Shown here piece by piece: positions 1 through 6,843 of a stretch of 9,813 bases of DNA (position 1 is its first letter; each line of letters begins with the position of its first letter). The notes beneath the pieces are model-generated. The model saw only the letters and a list, made by a program, of their open reading frames with translations. It had not been told where the DNA came from and made no database searches. Made by a program: the position numbers and the translations under genes. This stretch comes from an uncultured Oxalobacteraceae bacterium. GTDB taxonomy: Bacteria; Pseudomonadota; Gammaproteobacteria; Burkholderiales; Burkholderiaceae. Location of the stretch: positions 1 through 9,813 of the forward strand of contig CAMLDH010000119.1 of NCBI GenBank assembly GCA_946478765.1. Direction: 5' to 3'.

Positions 1-1398
1 CAAATGGGCATGCACTGGGATCAGGCGTTGCAGACCTATACGCTCCTGACAGTGGGCGATGGCATCGTCACGCAAGTGCCAGCGCTGGTGATCGCAGTCG
101 GCACCGGCATCATCGTCACGCGTTCCGCATCCGACGGCAATCTCAGCATCGAAGTGCTGCGTCAACTCACATCGTTTCCCAAAGCGTTGTTCGTGGTGGT
201 TGCCGCATTGGGCACTCTGATTCTGTTGCCGGGAATACCTTCGGTGCCGGTGGCCGTCATCATGACCATCCTGCTCGGTGCCGCGCTGATCGCGCACAAG
301 CGCGCTCGCGAAGACGGCGCTGCACCGGCGGAAGAAAAGGATGTGAAGAAATCCGCGGAAGAACAAGACACTTACGACCTGCTGCAGGTCGAAGCGATCG
401 AAATCATGGTCGGAACCGATCTGGCGCCGATGGTGGGTGGTGAGCAAACGATGTTCATGGAGCGCATTGCCGCGCTTCGCAAGCAATATGCGCTCGAATC
501 CGGCATGGTGTTGCCGCGCGTGCGGTTTCGCGATTCGCCCCGGTTGGGCGCCAATGCGTATGAGATCACCATTTTCGGCGTATTGGCCGGTCGTGGCGAA
601 ATCATGAAGGAGCGCACGCTGGCGATTCATGGCGGCGGCGATGTGCGGCCCGTCAAGGGCGTGGAAACGCGCGAGCCGACCTATGGCTTGCCGGCGATCT
701 GGATCGAGGACACTGAAAGGGAGGCGGCGCGCGCCGCCAAATATACGCTGGTCGATGCGTCGACCGTGTTCATCACGCATCTGAGCGAAGTATTGAAACA
801 GCAATCCGCGATGCTGCTCACGCGCGCGGAAACCGACAAGCTGCTGCTGCGTGTGCGGCAACAGCAACCAGGCTTGGTCGAGGATCTGATTCCGACGGTC
901 GTCTCGATCGGCGATGTGCAAAAAGTGCTGCAGAACCTGCTCAAGGAAAAGGTCTCGATCCGCAACCTGGAAGCGATTCTAGAGACCTTGGCCGATGCCG
1001 GCCGTGCCAGCAAGGATCTCAACTATCTGACCGAACTGGTACGGCAGAAGCTGGGCGCCGCGATCTGCCAGTCATTGCTTGGCGACATGCCGGCGCTGCA
1101 TGTGCTGACGCTCGATCCGGTGATCGAGCAGACCTTGGTGCAAAGCGTGCGCACCGTGGAGATGGCCAGCACGATGGCGATCGAGCCCAAGTTTGCCGAG
1201 CAATTGCTGGCGCGTTTAGCGGCGCAGGCGGAACGTATGATCAAGAGCAACATGCTGCCGGTGCTGCTGTGCTCGCCCGATTTGCGCAGGCATATTCGGA
1301 TGCTGTCGGAACGGGTGCTGCCGCATATGCGCATCCTGTCGATGGCGGAAATCCCGAATTCGGTGAATCTGAAGTCGTATGGCATGGTCAGCCTGTAA
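1..1398 (+). CDS. flhA: FlhA, flagellar export gate protein (5'-truncated by the window edge)
   Basis: FlhA is the large inner-membrane subunit of the flagellar type III export gate; its cytoplasmic domain docks chaperone-substrate complexes. The reading frame is open from base 1, so the gene starts outside the window. About 465 of a usual ~690 residues are present, and the FHIPEP signature region is missing upstream. Visible parts, numbered from the first Met at base 4: LQTYTLLTVGDGIVTQVPAL (9-28) and GTGIIVTRSA, typical of the FlhA membrane region; two hydrophobic segments at ~61-77 and ~81-97; a charged linker (~98-125); then the cytoplasmic domain with YGLPAIWIE, VDASTVFITHLSEV and the well conserved VQKVLQNLLKEKVSIRNLEA. 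The end (EIPNSVNLKSYGMVSL) is in the family position but divergent. An injectisome SctV is less likely because rod and ring genes follow. flgF starts 22 bases downstream. Confidence 0.95.
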   Translation, partial: QMGMHWDQALQTYTLLTVGDGIVTQVPALVIAVGTGIIVTRSASDGNLSIEVLRQLTSFPKALFVVVAALGTLILLPGIPSVPVAVIMTILLGAALIAHKRAREDGAAPAEEKDVKKSAEEQDTYDLLQVEAIEIMVGTDLAPMVGGEQTMFMERIAALRKQYALESGMVLPRVRFRDSPRLGANAYEITIFGVLAGRGEIMKERTLAIHGGGDVRPVKGVETREPTYGLPAIWIEDTEREAARAAKYTLVDASTVFITHLSEVLKQQSAMLLTRAETDKLLLRVRQQQPGLVEDLIPTVVSIGDVQKVLQNLLKEKVSIRNLEAILETLADAGRASKDLNYLTELVRQKLGAAICQSLLGDMPALHVLTLDPVIEQTLVQSVRTVEMASTMAIEPKFAEQLLARLAAQAERMIKSNMLPVLLCSPDLRRHIRMLSERVLPHMRILSMAEIPNSVNLKSYGMVSL

Positions 1399-1409
1399 CA
1401 CGGTAAAAC

Positions 1410-1413
1410 GGAG
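1410..1413 (+). promoter_or_regulatory. Ribosome binding site of flgF, supporting a TTG start
   Basis: GGAG lies 7 bases before the TTG at 1421 but 16 bases before the first in-frame ATG at 1430. The spacing favours TTG initiation. The resulting N-terminus, MDLMTVAAIGM, also matches the usual MD-L start of FlgF proteins. Confidence 0.55.
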
Positions 1414-1420
1414 ATAAACC

Positions 1421-2149
1421 TTGGATTTGATGACAGTCGCCGCGATCGGCATGCAAAACGATTTACTGCGTATGAACAGTATCAGCCAGAACTTGGCGAA
1501 TGTGCTGACGCCCGGCTACAAGCGGGAAGTGTCGGTCAACACTGCATTCGGCAGCCATGTGGAGGCGGCAACGCGCGCCGCAGACGGGCCGGCCGGCACG
1601 GCGTCTGTCCATACGCAAACGAGCGTGGATTCCAGCGCCGGCACCTTGCGCTATACAGGCAATCCGCTCGATGTTGCGATCGACGGCGAAGGTTATTTCG
1701 AGGTCATGACCGATCGCGGTATCGCGTACACGCGGCAAGGCAGCTTGCATGCCGATGCCCGCGGACGCCTGGCAACGATGCAGGGACATGCGCTCATGGG
1801 CGTGGGGGGCGAGCTCTCGGTGTCCGGCGCTGCGGTAACGATCGAACGCAATGGCGACGTGCGCCAGGGCGATCGTATTGTCGGCCAGATCAAGCTGGTG
1901 CGCTTTACCAATCCCGGCGCATTGGCCGCTGCCGGCAATGGCCTGTTCAGCCAGGGAGGCGCCGTTATCGCGGACGTCGGGGCACCTGCGATGGTGCGTG
2001 CCGGCTACCAGGAAAACTCGAACGTGAACTCGGCGCGTGAAATGGTTCGCCTGACGGAGACGGTGCGTCATTTCGAATCGATGCAGAAAGTAGTTCAGGG
2101 GTATGACGAAGTGCTCGAAAAAGCCATCCGCAAACTTGGGGAATTTTAG
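1421..2149 (+). CDS. flgF: FlgF, flagellar proximal rod protein
   Basis: FlgF is a proximal rod subunit exported through the flagellar type III apparatus and assembled in the periplasm. The 242-residue product is close to the usual ~250. It has the rod/hook-family N-terminal motif SQNLANVLTPGYKR (~24-37), the central NPLDVAIDGEGYFEV, and YTRQGSLHADARGRL. The C-terminal helix follows SNVNSAREMVRLTETVRHFE. The ending (VVQGYDEVLEKAIRKLGEF) resembles FlgF rather than FlgG, and a separate gene downstream fits FlgG better, so the FlgF assignment is fairly secure. I place the start at TTG 1421 because of the Shine-Dalgarno spacing and the conserved MD start; ATG 1430 is the alternative. The stop TAG (2147-2149) is part of the AGGAA ribosome site of flgG. 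There is no signal peptide, as expected for an export substrate. Confidence 0.88.
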   Translation: MDLMTVAAIGMQNDLLRMNSISQNLANVLTPGYKREVSVNTAFGSHVEAATRAADGPAGTASVHTQTSVDSSAGTLRYTGNPLDVAIDGEGYFEVMTDRGIAYTRQGSLHADARGRLATMQGHALMGVGGELSVSGAAVTIERNGDVRQGDRIVGQIKLVRFTNPGALAAAGNGLFSQGGAVIADVGAPAMVRAGYQENSNVNSAREMVRLTETVRHFESMQKVVQGYDEVLEKAIRKLGEF

Positions 2150-2157
2150 GAACAGCC

Positions 2158-2940
2158 ATGAATGACGCACTCTATATCGCCGCAACCGGTATGCATACGC
2201 AGCAAATGAACGTGGACACGATTGCAAACAATCTTGCGAACATCAATACGCCGGGTTTCAAAAAGGGTCGAATCAGCTTCCAGGACCTGATTTACCGCGA
2301 AATCGGTAAGACAGGTCTGACTGAGGACCCGCAGGCGGCCGCAAGCCTGTGGCACGGCAGCGGTGTCGGTATTGCATCCCTGGCCAAGCTGTTTGCCGCC
2401 GGCGAGTTGAAAAAGACGGATATGCCGCTCGACCTCGCGATTCAAGGTGACGGTTTCCTGGAAATCGCCTTGCCCGATGGGTCTCATGCGTATAGCCGCG
2501 GCGGTTCGCTTCAGGTCAACCGGGATGGCTTCCTGGCAACCGCAGACGGCAATGCGCTCAAGCCGGGCATCCATATCGGATTGGACGCAAAAGAGATTGC
2601 AATCAAGGCGGATGGCACGGTGTTGGCCCGCCAGGGCGACCAAAAAGAGGCGGTGGAAGTGGGCCGCATCGAACTGGCGAACTTTACCGACCCGGCCGGT
2701 CTGACCGCACTGGGAGATAGCCTGTACCGGTCATCCGAAAAATCGGGCGACGCGATGTATGGCAGGCCGGGCGAAGACGGTTTCGGCGCCGTGGCGCAAG
2801 GTTTTGTCGAGTCGTCCAACGTGAAAATGATTGATGAGATGGTGAACCTGATGGTCGCGCAGCGCGCCTACGAGATGAGCGTCAAGGTCATCCAGGCATC
2901 GGACGAAATGCTCGGCATGAGCAATAACCTGCACCGCTAA
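2158..2940 (+). CDS. flgG: FlgG, flagellar distal rod protein
   Basis: FlgG forms the distal rod that crosses the peptidoglycan and passes through the P and L rings. The product is 260 residues, the same length as enterobacterial FlgG. Family features in order are: N-terminal D0 helix MNDALYIAATGMHTQQ; motif NNLANINTPGFKKGR (~24-38) followed by ISFQDLIYREI, the FlgG-type F-DL-Y extension; the LDLAIQGDGFLEI core; YSRGGSLQVNRDG; and the C-terminal segment VESSNVKMIDEMVNLMVAQR, AYEMSVKVIQ and ASDEMLGM. The start ATG is preceded by AGGAA overlapping the flgF stop, with an 8-base gap between genes. flgA begins 4 bases after the stop. I see nothing abnormal in the protein; it implies a rod long enough to span the periplasm, consistent with the ring genes that follow. 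Confidence 0.95.
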   Translation: MNDALYIAATGMHTQQMNVDTIANNLANINTPGFKKGRISFQDLIYREIGKTGLTEDPQAAASLWHGSGVGIASLAKLFAAGELKKTDMPLDLAIQGDGFLEIALPDGSHAYSRGGSLQVNRDGFLATADGNALKPGIHIGLDAKEIAIKADGTVLARQGDQKEAVEVGRIELANFTDPAGLTALGDSLYRSSEKSGDAMYGRPGEDGFGAVAQGFVESSNVKMIDEMVNLMVAQRAYEMSVKVIQASDEMLGMSNNLHR

Positions 2941-2944
2941 CGAG

Positions 2945-3949
2945 ATGCGCATGATGCAGATGACGCGTGTAACGCCGGCGGCCGTCGTGCTGATGGCGGC
3001 CTGGCTGGCAAGCGGCTGGAGCCGTGCGGACCAGCAGGCAACGACGGTGCCGCTGGCGCTGAAGCCGGACGTTGTCGTGACCGCGCGTCAGGTCACGCTG
3101 GCCGACGTCGCGGTGGTCGGTGCCGCCGATCCGCAATTGAAAAACACGCTGGAAGCCTTGCGTATCGCGCGTGCGCCGCGGATCGGATATGCCGAGCGCC
3201 TGACCCGTCTGGAGCTGGATCAACTGATCCGAACACGCTTGGCGGCAGCCGCCGTGAAAACGCAGTGGAGCGGAGCGCAAGCAGTAAGACTGCAGTCATC
3301 CGGCCGCCTGGTCGATACCCGTCCGCTGGTGGAGGCAGCAAGGAACTATCTGTTGAAAGAACTCGGCACACGGTTCCAGATGGTGGACATCGAACTCGCG
3401 TCGCCGGTTGCCGACCTGGAACTCCCGGTAGGCGCACTTGCATTCAAAGCGCGAACGATGGACCTCAAACATGTATATCCGCGCATGCCGGTGTGGGTGG
3501 ATATCTATGTCGATCAAACCGCTTATCGTTCCGTGCTGGTCACTTTCATCGTGAAAGCCAGTCAACCCGTCTATGTCGCGCGGCGTGATCTGCCGGAAGG
3601 AAGCGTTGTTGCGGACGGCGACGTTGAATTGAGAAACGAAGATATTTCAGTCGTGCCGAACGATCCCGTCGCGAGTGCCGATTTGCGCGGATCGGTGCGC
3701 GTCAAGAAGCCGCTGTCGAGCGGACAGATCGTCACGCGCAGCCACTTGTCCCGACCCGGCATGATCATGCGTGGCGACCTGGTGAAGCTGGTGCTTGCGC
3801 AAGGCGGGGTGGTGATTGAAACGCTGGCCATGGCGCAGCAAGATGCGGCGATCGGACAGGCGCTGCGGGTGAAGGCGGAAAACAGCATCGATGCCGTCGC
3901 GGCACGCGTCGTCTCGGCGGGTGTGGTGAGAGCCGAGGGAGGGCAATGA
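2945..3949 (+). CDS. flgA: FlgA, P-ring assembly chaperone (long form)
   Basis: FlgA is a periplasmic chaperone needed to polymerise FlgI into the P ring. The 334-residue product starts with a signal peptide: hydrophobic stretch PAAVVLMAAWLASGW, probable cleavage after SRA at ~28. The C-terminal half is a clear SAF/FlgA domain: VYVARRDLPEGSVVADGDVE at ~210-230, then VKKPLSSGQIVTRSHL, MIMRGDLVKLV and IGQALRVKAENSIDAVAARV. It is longer than E. coli FlgA (219) because of an extra N-terminal region (~30-150); other proteobacteria also have long forms. In-frame ATGs occur at 2945, 2951, 2954 and 2960 with no strong ribosome site, so the exact start is uncertain by up to five residues. The stop overlaps the flgH start by 4 bases (ATGA). 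Its position just before flgH and flgI fits its role. Confidence 0.9.
   Translation: MRMMQMTRVTPAAVVLMAAWLASGWSRADQQATTVPLALKPDVVVTARQVTLADVAVVGAADPQLKNTLEALRIARAPRIGYAERLTRLELDQLIRTRLAAAAVKTQWSGAQAVRLQSSGRLVDTRPLVEAARNYLLKELGTRFQMVDIELASPVADLELPVGALAFKARTMDLKHVYPRMPVWVDIYVDQTAYRSVLVTFIVKASQPVYVARRDLPEGSVVADGDVELRNEDISVVPNDPVASADLRGSVRVKKPLSSGQIVTRSHLSRPGMIMRGDLVKLVLAQGGVVIETLAMAQQDAAIGQALRVKAENSIDAVAARVVSAGVVRAEGGQ
3935..3943 (+). promoter_or_regulatory. Purine-rich ribosome binding site of flgH
   Basis: GAGGGAGGG lies inside the last codons of flgA, directly before the ATG at 3946. The first GAGG (3935-3938) has a 7-base spacing. It supports flgH translation from within the ATGA overlap. 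Confidence 0.5.
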
Positions 3950-4530
3950 ACACATTCTATTCACGTCGTGTCGTCACGATATGGGCGCTTGCACTGGCTT
4001 GTGCCGCAGGCGCGCAGGCAGCCAGCCTGTATCAGGAAGGCGCCTATCAAGCGCTTTCCTCTGATCGCAAAGCGCACCGCCGCGGCGACTTGATCACGGT
4101 GCTGGTATACGAGAACGCGAGCGCGACCAGCGCGGCGAACACCAGCGCGGCACGCGACGCCAATGTCGGTTTCGACATCCAGAGTCCGGGCAGCAGTCGC
4201 GCCGGCGGCATCAAGTTCAACAACAATCTCGACGGACGCGGGCGCACGCAGCGGGAAGGGAAGATTTTGGCCCAAATCACGGTGGCGGTGAGAGACATCA
4301 CGGACAGCGGCGATCTCATCATCGCTGGCGAGCATCTGCTGGAAGTCAACAATGAGCGGCAGCAGATCAGGGTAGAGGGCCGCATTCGGCCGCAGGACGT
4401 ATCGGACGCCAATACGGTGCTGTCGACCAGACTTGCCGATGCAAAGATCAGCTATGTCGGCGAAGGCGATCTGGCCGACCGGCAGCGCTCTGCCTGGTGG
4501 CATCGGCTGTTGACATGGTTTGGGTTGTGA
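3946..4530 (+). CDS. flgH: FlgH, flagellar L-ring protein without an obvious lipobox
   Basis: FlgH forms the outer-membrane L ring around the rod. The body is clearly FlgH: SLYQEGAYQALSSDRKAHRR leading into GDLITVLVYENASATSAANT, DANVGFDI, RTQREGKILAQITVAVRDI, GDLIIAGEHLLEVNNERQQI, RVEGRIRPQDVSDANTVLST and ADAKISYVGEGDLADRQR, ending WWHRLLTWFGL. At 194 residues it is shorter than E. coli FlgH (~232). The signal peptide (~1-25) has one cysteine, C19, preceded by A16-L17-A18, a poor lipobox because position -3 is Ala rather than Leu or Val. A signal peptidase I site after AQA (23-25) looks better. Mature protein would then start right at the conserved SLYQ segment, without the usual lipidated Cys and 40-50-residue linker. 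It overlaps flgA by 4 bases and flgI by 1. Confidence 0.93.
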   Translation: MNTFYSRRVVTIWALALACAAGAQAASLYQEGAYQALSSDRKAHRRGDLITVLVYENASATSAANTSAARDANVGFDIQSPGSSRAGGIKFNNNLDGRGRTQREGKILAQITVAVRDITDSGDLIIAGEHLLEVNNERQQIRVEGRIRPQDVSDANTVLSTRLADAKISYVGEGDLADRQRSAWWHRLLTWFGL

Positions 4531-5654
4531 TGAAAATGCATACATTCGTTCTGAGCTGCGTGCTGGCGTTGGCCGGCCTTGTTTGCGGTGCGGGCAATGC
4601 ACAAGGGATTCGCATCAAGGATATCGGCAAGGTGTCCGGTTGGCGTGAAAATGCGCTGGTCGGGTACGGGCTGGTGACGGGGTTGGCCGGTACCGGAGAT
4701 TCGGCACGCAACAAGACGACGCGCCAGTCGCTCGCCAACATGCTGTCGCGCTTCGACCTCGCGGTGGTGCCGGACGATGTACAGAGCCGCAACGTTGCCG
4801 CCGTGATGATGACCGCCAGCTTGCCGCCGTTCGCGCGGCCCGGCGATACCCTCGACGTGACGGTGACATCAATCGGCGATGCGCGCAGCCTGGTAGGTGG
4901 GGCGCTGATTCTGGCGCCGCTCAAGGGGCCGGACGGCCGCGTTTATGCGCTCGCGCAAGGGGCGGTGTCGGTCGGCGGCTACAAATACGACCTGAACGGG
5001 AACGTGATTCAAAAGAATCATCCGACGGTCGGCGCCATTCCGAATGGGGCGACCGTCGAAGTCGGTGTCGCTGCTCCCGTCGTCGGCCCCCAGAATACGG
5101 TGACATTCGTGCTGTCGGAACCCGACTATACGACCGCGACGCGCGTTGCGACCGCGATCAATGCCGCGCTCGGCAACGGCATCGCGGAAGCGCGCGACGG
5201 CTCGGGGATCGATATTCGCGTACCCGAAAGTCGGCGCGCCCGGTTGACCGATTTCCTGACCGCAGTTGAAAACGTGCAGGTCGAGCCCGACCGGCGTGCC
5301 AAGGTGGTGATCAATGAACGTACCGGCACGGTGGTGTCAGGCGGTGACGTACGTATTTCGAAGGTGGCGGTGTCGCACGGCGACCTGAAGGTATCGATCG
5401 TGACCGACAACGCGGTGTCCCAGCCTTTGCTGGTGCGTCAGGCAGGATCGAGGGTGCGCACTGCGGAGGTGAGCAACAGCCGTGTTGATGTGGACGAACA
5501 ATCCGAGACCGGTTTCGTCGCGGCGACCAGCAATACGGTGGCGGATCTGGTGCAGGCGCTGACGCGGATCAAGACCAATACCAGGGACATCATTTCGATT
5601 TTGCGTGCCGTGAAAGCGGCCGGGGCGCTGCATGCGGAATTGGTCGTGCAGTAG
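4530..5654 (+). CDS. flgI: FlgI, flagellar P-ring protein
   Basis: FlgI forms the periplasmic P ring, the peptidoglycan bushing around the distal rod. From ATG 4530 it has 374 residues, matching the usual ~365. A signal peptide (MKMHTFVLSCVLALAGLVCG) ends at a likely cleavage after NA (~24). Family blocks include IRIKDIGKVSGWRENALVGY with GLVTGLAGTGDS, NVAAVMMTASLPPFARPGDT, GGALILAPLKGPDGRVYALA, AKVVINERTGTVV and the ending DIISILRAVKAAGALHAELV. The cysteines found in the enteric mature protein are absent here; the only cysteines lie in the signal peptide. The frame is also open upstream, with an ATG at 4515 and a GTG at 4497. I prefer 4530 because it gives a normal signal peptide and a one-base TGATG overlap with flgH. 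No flgJ follows. Confidence 0.94.
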   Translation: MKMHTFVLSCVLALAGLVCGAGNAQGIRIKDIGKVSGWRENALVGYGLVTGLAGTGDSARNKTTRQSLANMLSRFDLAVVPDDVQSRNVAAVMMTASLPPFARPGDTLDVTVTSIGDARSLVGGALILAPLKGPDGRVYALAQGAVSVGGYKYDLNGNVIQKNHPTVGAIPNGATVEVGVAAPVVGPQNTVTFVLSEPDYTTATRVATAINAALGNGIAEARDGSGIDIRVPESRRARLTDFLTAVENVQVEPDRRAKVVINERTGTVVSGGDVRISKVAVSHGDLKVSIVTDNAVSQPLLVRQAGSRVRTAEVSNSRVDVDEQSETGFVAATSNTVADLVQALTRIKTNTRDIISILRAVKAAGALHAELVVQ

Positions 5655-5707
5655 GCGATGCAGGGCAATCGAATTATTTTTGGAAAATTGAGACGGAAAA
5701 AACGACG
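5655..5707 (+). other. Longest intergenic spacer, AT-rich, between flgI and flgB
   Basis: These 53 bases are the largest gap in the window and are much richer in A and T than the genes around them, notably 5671-5701. I see no convincing hairpin terminator, sigma-54 or sigma-28 promoter. A CGGA at 5694-5697, 10 bases before the flgB ATG, may serve as a weak ribosome site. An internal promoter here is possible but not shown. Confidence 0.4.
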
Positions 5708-6091
5708 ATGATATCTTTAATCGACAACAATATCAGCGCCTTATTGAGTCTCGCGCTTGATGCCGCCAGCATGCGCCATCAGGCGATTGCGCACAATATC
5801 GCCAACGTGAATACGCCGGGCTACCAAGCGGTGGGCGTGCGCTTCGAAGAGCATATGACCGACGCAAGGAATGCCTTGGCGCAGGGCAGAAGCGTATCCC
5901 TGTCCGACCTGTCGCATGTTCGTCCGCAGTTTTTTCTTACGGACGAGGCCGGAACGGCGGATCAACCGGTTTCGCTCGACATGGAAGTGGCGAAATTATC
6001 GGAGAACACCTTGCACCAGCAGGCGCTGCTCAAGGCGCTCAACCGGCATTTCTCGATCATCAGTACCGCGATCAGTGAAGGAAAACGTTGA
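5708..6091 (+). CDS. flgB: FlgB, flagellar proximal rod protein
   Basis: FlgB is a proximal rod subunit near FliE and the MS ring, exported by the type III apparatus without a signal peptide. The 127-residue product is slightly shorter than the usual ~135. Diagnostic features are the N-terminal segment SMRHQAIAHNIANVNTPGYQ (~22-41), followed by GVRFEEHM, and the C-terminal helix ENTLHQQALLKALNRHFSII ending in a serine-rich, basic tail (STAISEGKR). The middle (ARNALAQGRSVSLSDLSHVR) is variable, as in the family. The TGA stop overlaps the flgC ATG by one base. flgB, flgC and fliE in tandem is a common order in many bacteria, including alphaproteobacteria and Firmicutes. In the betaproteobacterial and enteric layout flgB instead heads the flgBCDE operon. 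Confidence 0.92.
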   Translation: MISLIDNNISALLSLALDAASMRHQAIAHNIANVNTPGYQAVGVRFEEHMTDARNALAQGRSVSLSDLSHVRPQFFLTDEAGTADQPVSLDMEVAKLSENTLHQQALLKALNRHFSIISTAISEGKR

Positions 6092-6525
6092 TGGACTATA
6101 GCGCGTCATTTCAAATCAGCGCCTCCGGCATGGCAGTAGAAAAGCTGCGGCTCGATGTCACGGCGGCGAACCTGGCCAACCTCCACAGCACGTCAGCGTC
6201 GCAGGCGCAGCTTTACCGGCCGCTGCGTGTTGTTTCACGTGAAGTGCCGCTGGAATTTGCACGCCAGTTCGATGCGCTGTATGCGGCAACCGGCGGCGGT
6301 GCGCAAGTGGCCGGCGTCGAACCACTCAACGTCGCGCCCAGGCTGGTGTATGAGCCGGAGCATCCGCATGCCGACGAAAAAGGTTTCGTCTCGTACCCCG
6401 GCGTTGACCATACGTCGGAGATGGTCAACCTGATGACCGCTTTGCGTGCCTACGAGGCCAATGTCGTCGCAATGAACGCCGCCAAGGTGATGGCGGCACG
6501 CGCCCTGGAAATCGGAGGTCAATGA
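6091..6525 (+). CDS. flgC: FlgC, flagellar proximal rod protein
   Basis: FlgC is a proximal rod subunit that assembles with FlgB. The product is 144 residues from ATG 6091, close to the usual ~134-140. Features are MDYSASFQISASGMAVEKLR, the motif AANLANLHSTSASQ (a variant of the common NIANANT), YRPLRVVSRE, a PEHPHADEKGFVSYPGVDHT block characteristic of FlgC, and the C-terminal SEMVNLMTALRAYEANVVAM. An AAGGA at 6078-6082 lies 8 bases before the ATG. A TTG directly upstream (6088) is also in frame but less suitable. The ATG overlaps the flgB stop as TGATG, and the end overlaps fliE. A slightly long central insert (FDALYAATGGGAQVAG) is the only deviation I noticed. Confidence 0.94.
   Translation: MDYSASFQISASGMAVEKLRLDVTAANLANLHSTSASQAQLYRPLRVVSREVPLEFARQFDALYAATGGGAQVAGVEPLNVAPRLVYEPEHPHADEKGFVSYPGVDHTSEMVNLMTALRAYEANVVAMNAAKVMAARALEIGGQ
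6514..6518 (+). promoter_or_regulatory. Strong ribosome binding site of fliE
   Basis: GGAGG lies 3 bases before ATG 6522 and 6 bases before ATG 6525, in the sequence ATGATG. The spacing favours 6525 as the initiator. This changes the FliE N-terminus by only one methionine. Confidence 0.6.
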
Positions 6526-6830
6526 TGGTGGTCGAACCGATCGCTGCATTGGGCACCGTCGTTGAACCGGACAAGCTTCTGGCAGCGGCGCAACAGCCGC
6601 AGACATCGCCGTCGGGTTTCGGCGATTGGTTTGCCGCCGAGGTGAATTCGGTCAACGGCAAACTGATGGGCGCCGAGAGCGATATGCAAAAGCTTGCGGT
6701 AGGTGAAGCGCAGAATCTGCACGAAGTCATGATCAACCTGGAAGAGGCGCGGCTTTCTTTCCAGTTGCTGGTTCAAGTGCGTAATCGTTTGCTCGAGGCG
6801 TATCAAGAAGTGATGCGAATGCAAGTTTAG
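6525..6830 (+). CDS. fliE: FliE, MS-ring/rod junction protein
   Basis: FliE links the MS ring (FliF) to the rod and is among the first substrates of the export apparatus. The 101-residue product matches the family length (~104). The N-terminal third is poorly conserved; the rest is typical: FGDWFAAEVNSVNGKLMGAE, then VGEAQNLHEVMINLEEARLS and FQLLVQVRNRLLEAYQEVMR followed by MQV. The start is ATG 6525 by ribosome-site spacing; ATG 6522 would add one residue and overlap flgC by 4 bases. fliF begins 13 bases after the stop. Injectisomes have a SctI rod protein instead, so FliE argues that this is a flagellar-type system. Confidence 0.95.
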   Translation: MVVEPIAALGTVVEPDKLLAAAQQPQTSPSGFGDWFAAEVNSVNGKLMGAESDMQKLAVGEAQNLHEVMINLEEARLSFQLLVQVRNRLLEAYQEVMRMQV

Positions 6831-6843
6831 AGATTGGAATATC

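Noticed and set aside
1399..1420. Terminator between flhA and flgF
   Set aside because: The 22-base gap has no inverted repeat or T-run and contains the flgF ribosome site, so read-through is expected.
1463..2227. 254-codon minus-strand open frame opposite flgF
   Set aside because: It lies wholly over a well conserved flgF/flgG junction. Its His/Arg-rich translation resembles no family and is what a reversed high-GC gene produces.
4497..4529. Longer flgI start at GTG 4497 or ATG 4515
   Set aside because: The extension would run deep into flgH and put extra residues before an otherwise normal signal peptide. ATG 4530 with the TGATG overlap fits better.
5655..5707. Sigma-54 or sigma-28 flagellar promoter before flgB
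   Set aside because: The TTGGAAAATTGAG stretch lacks the GG and GC spacing of a sigma-54 site, and no TAAA plus GCCGATAA pair is present.
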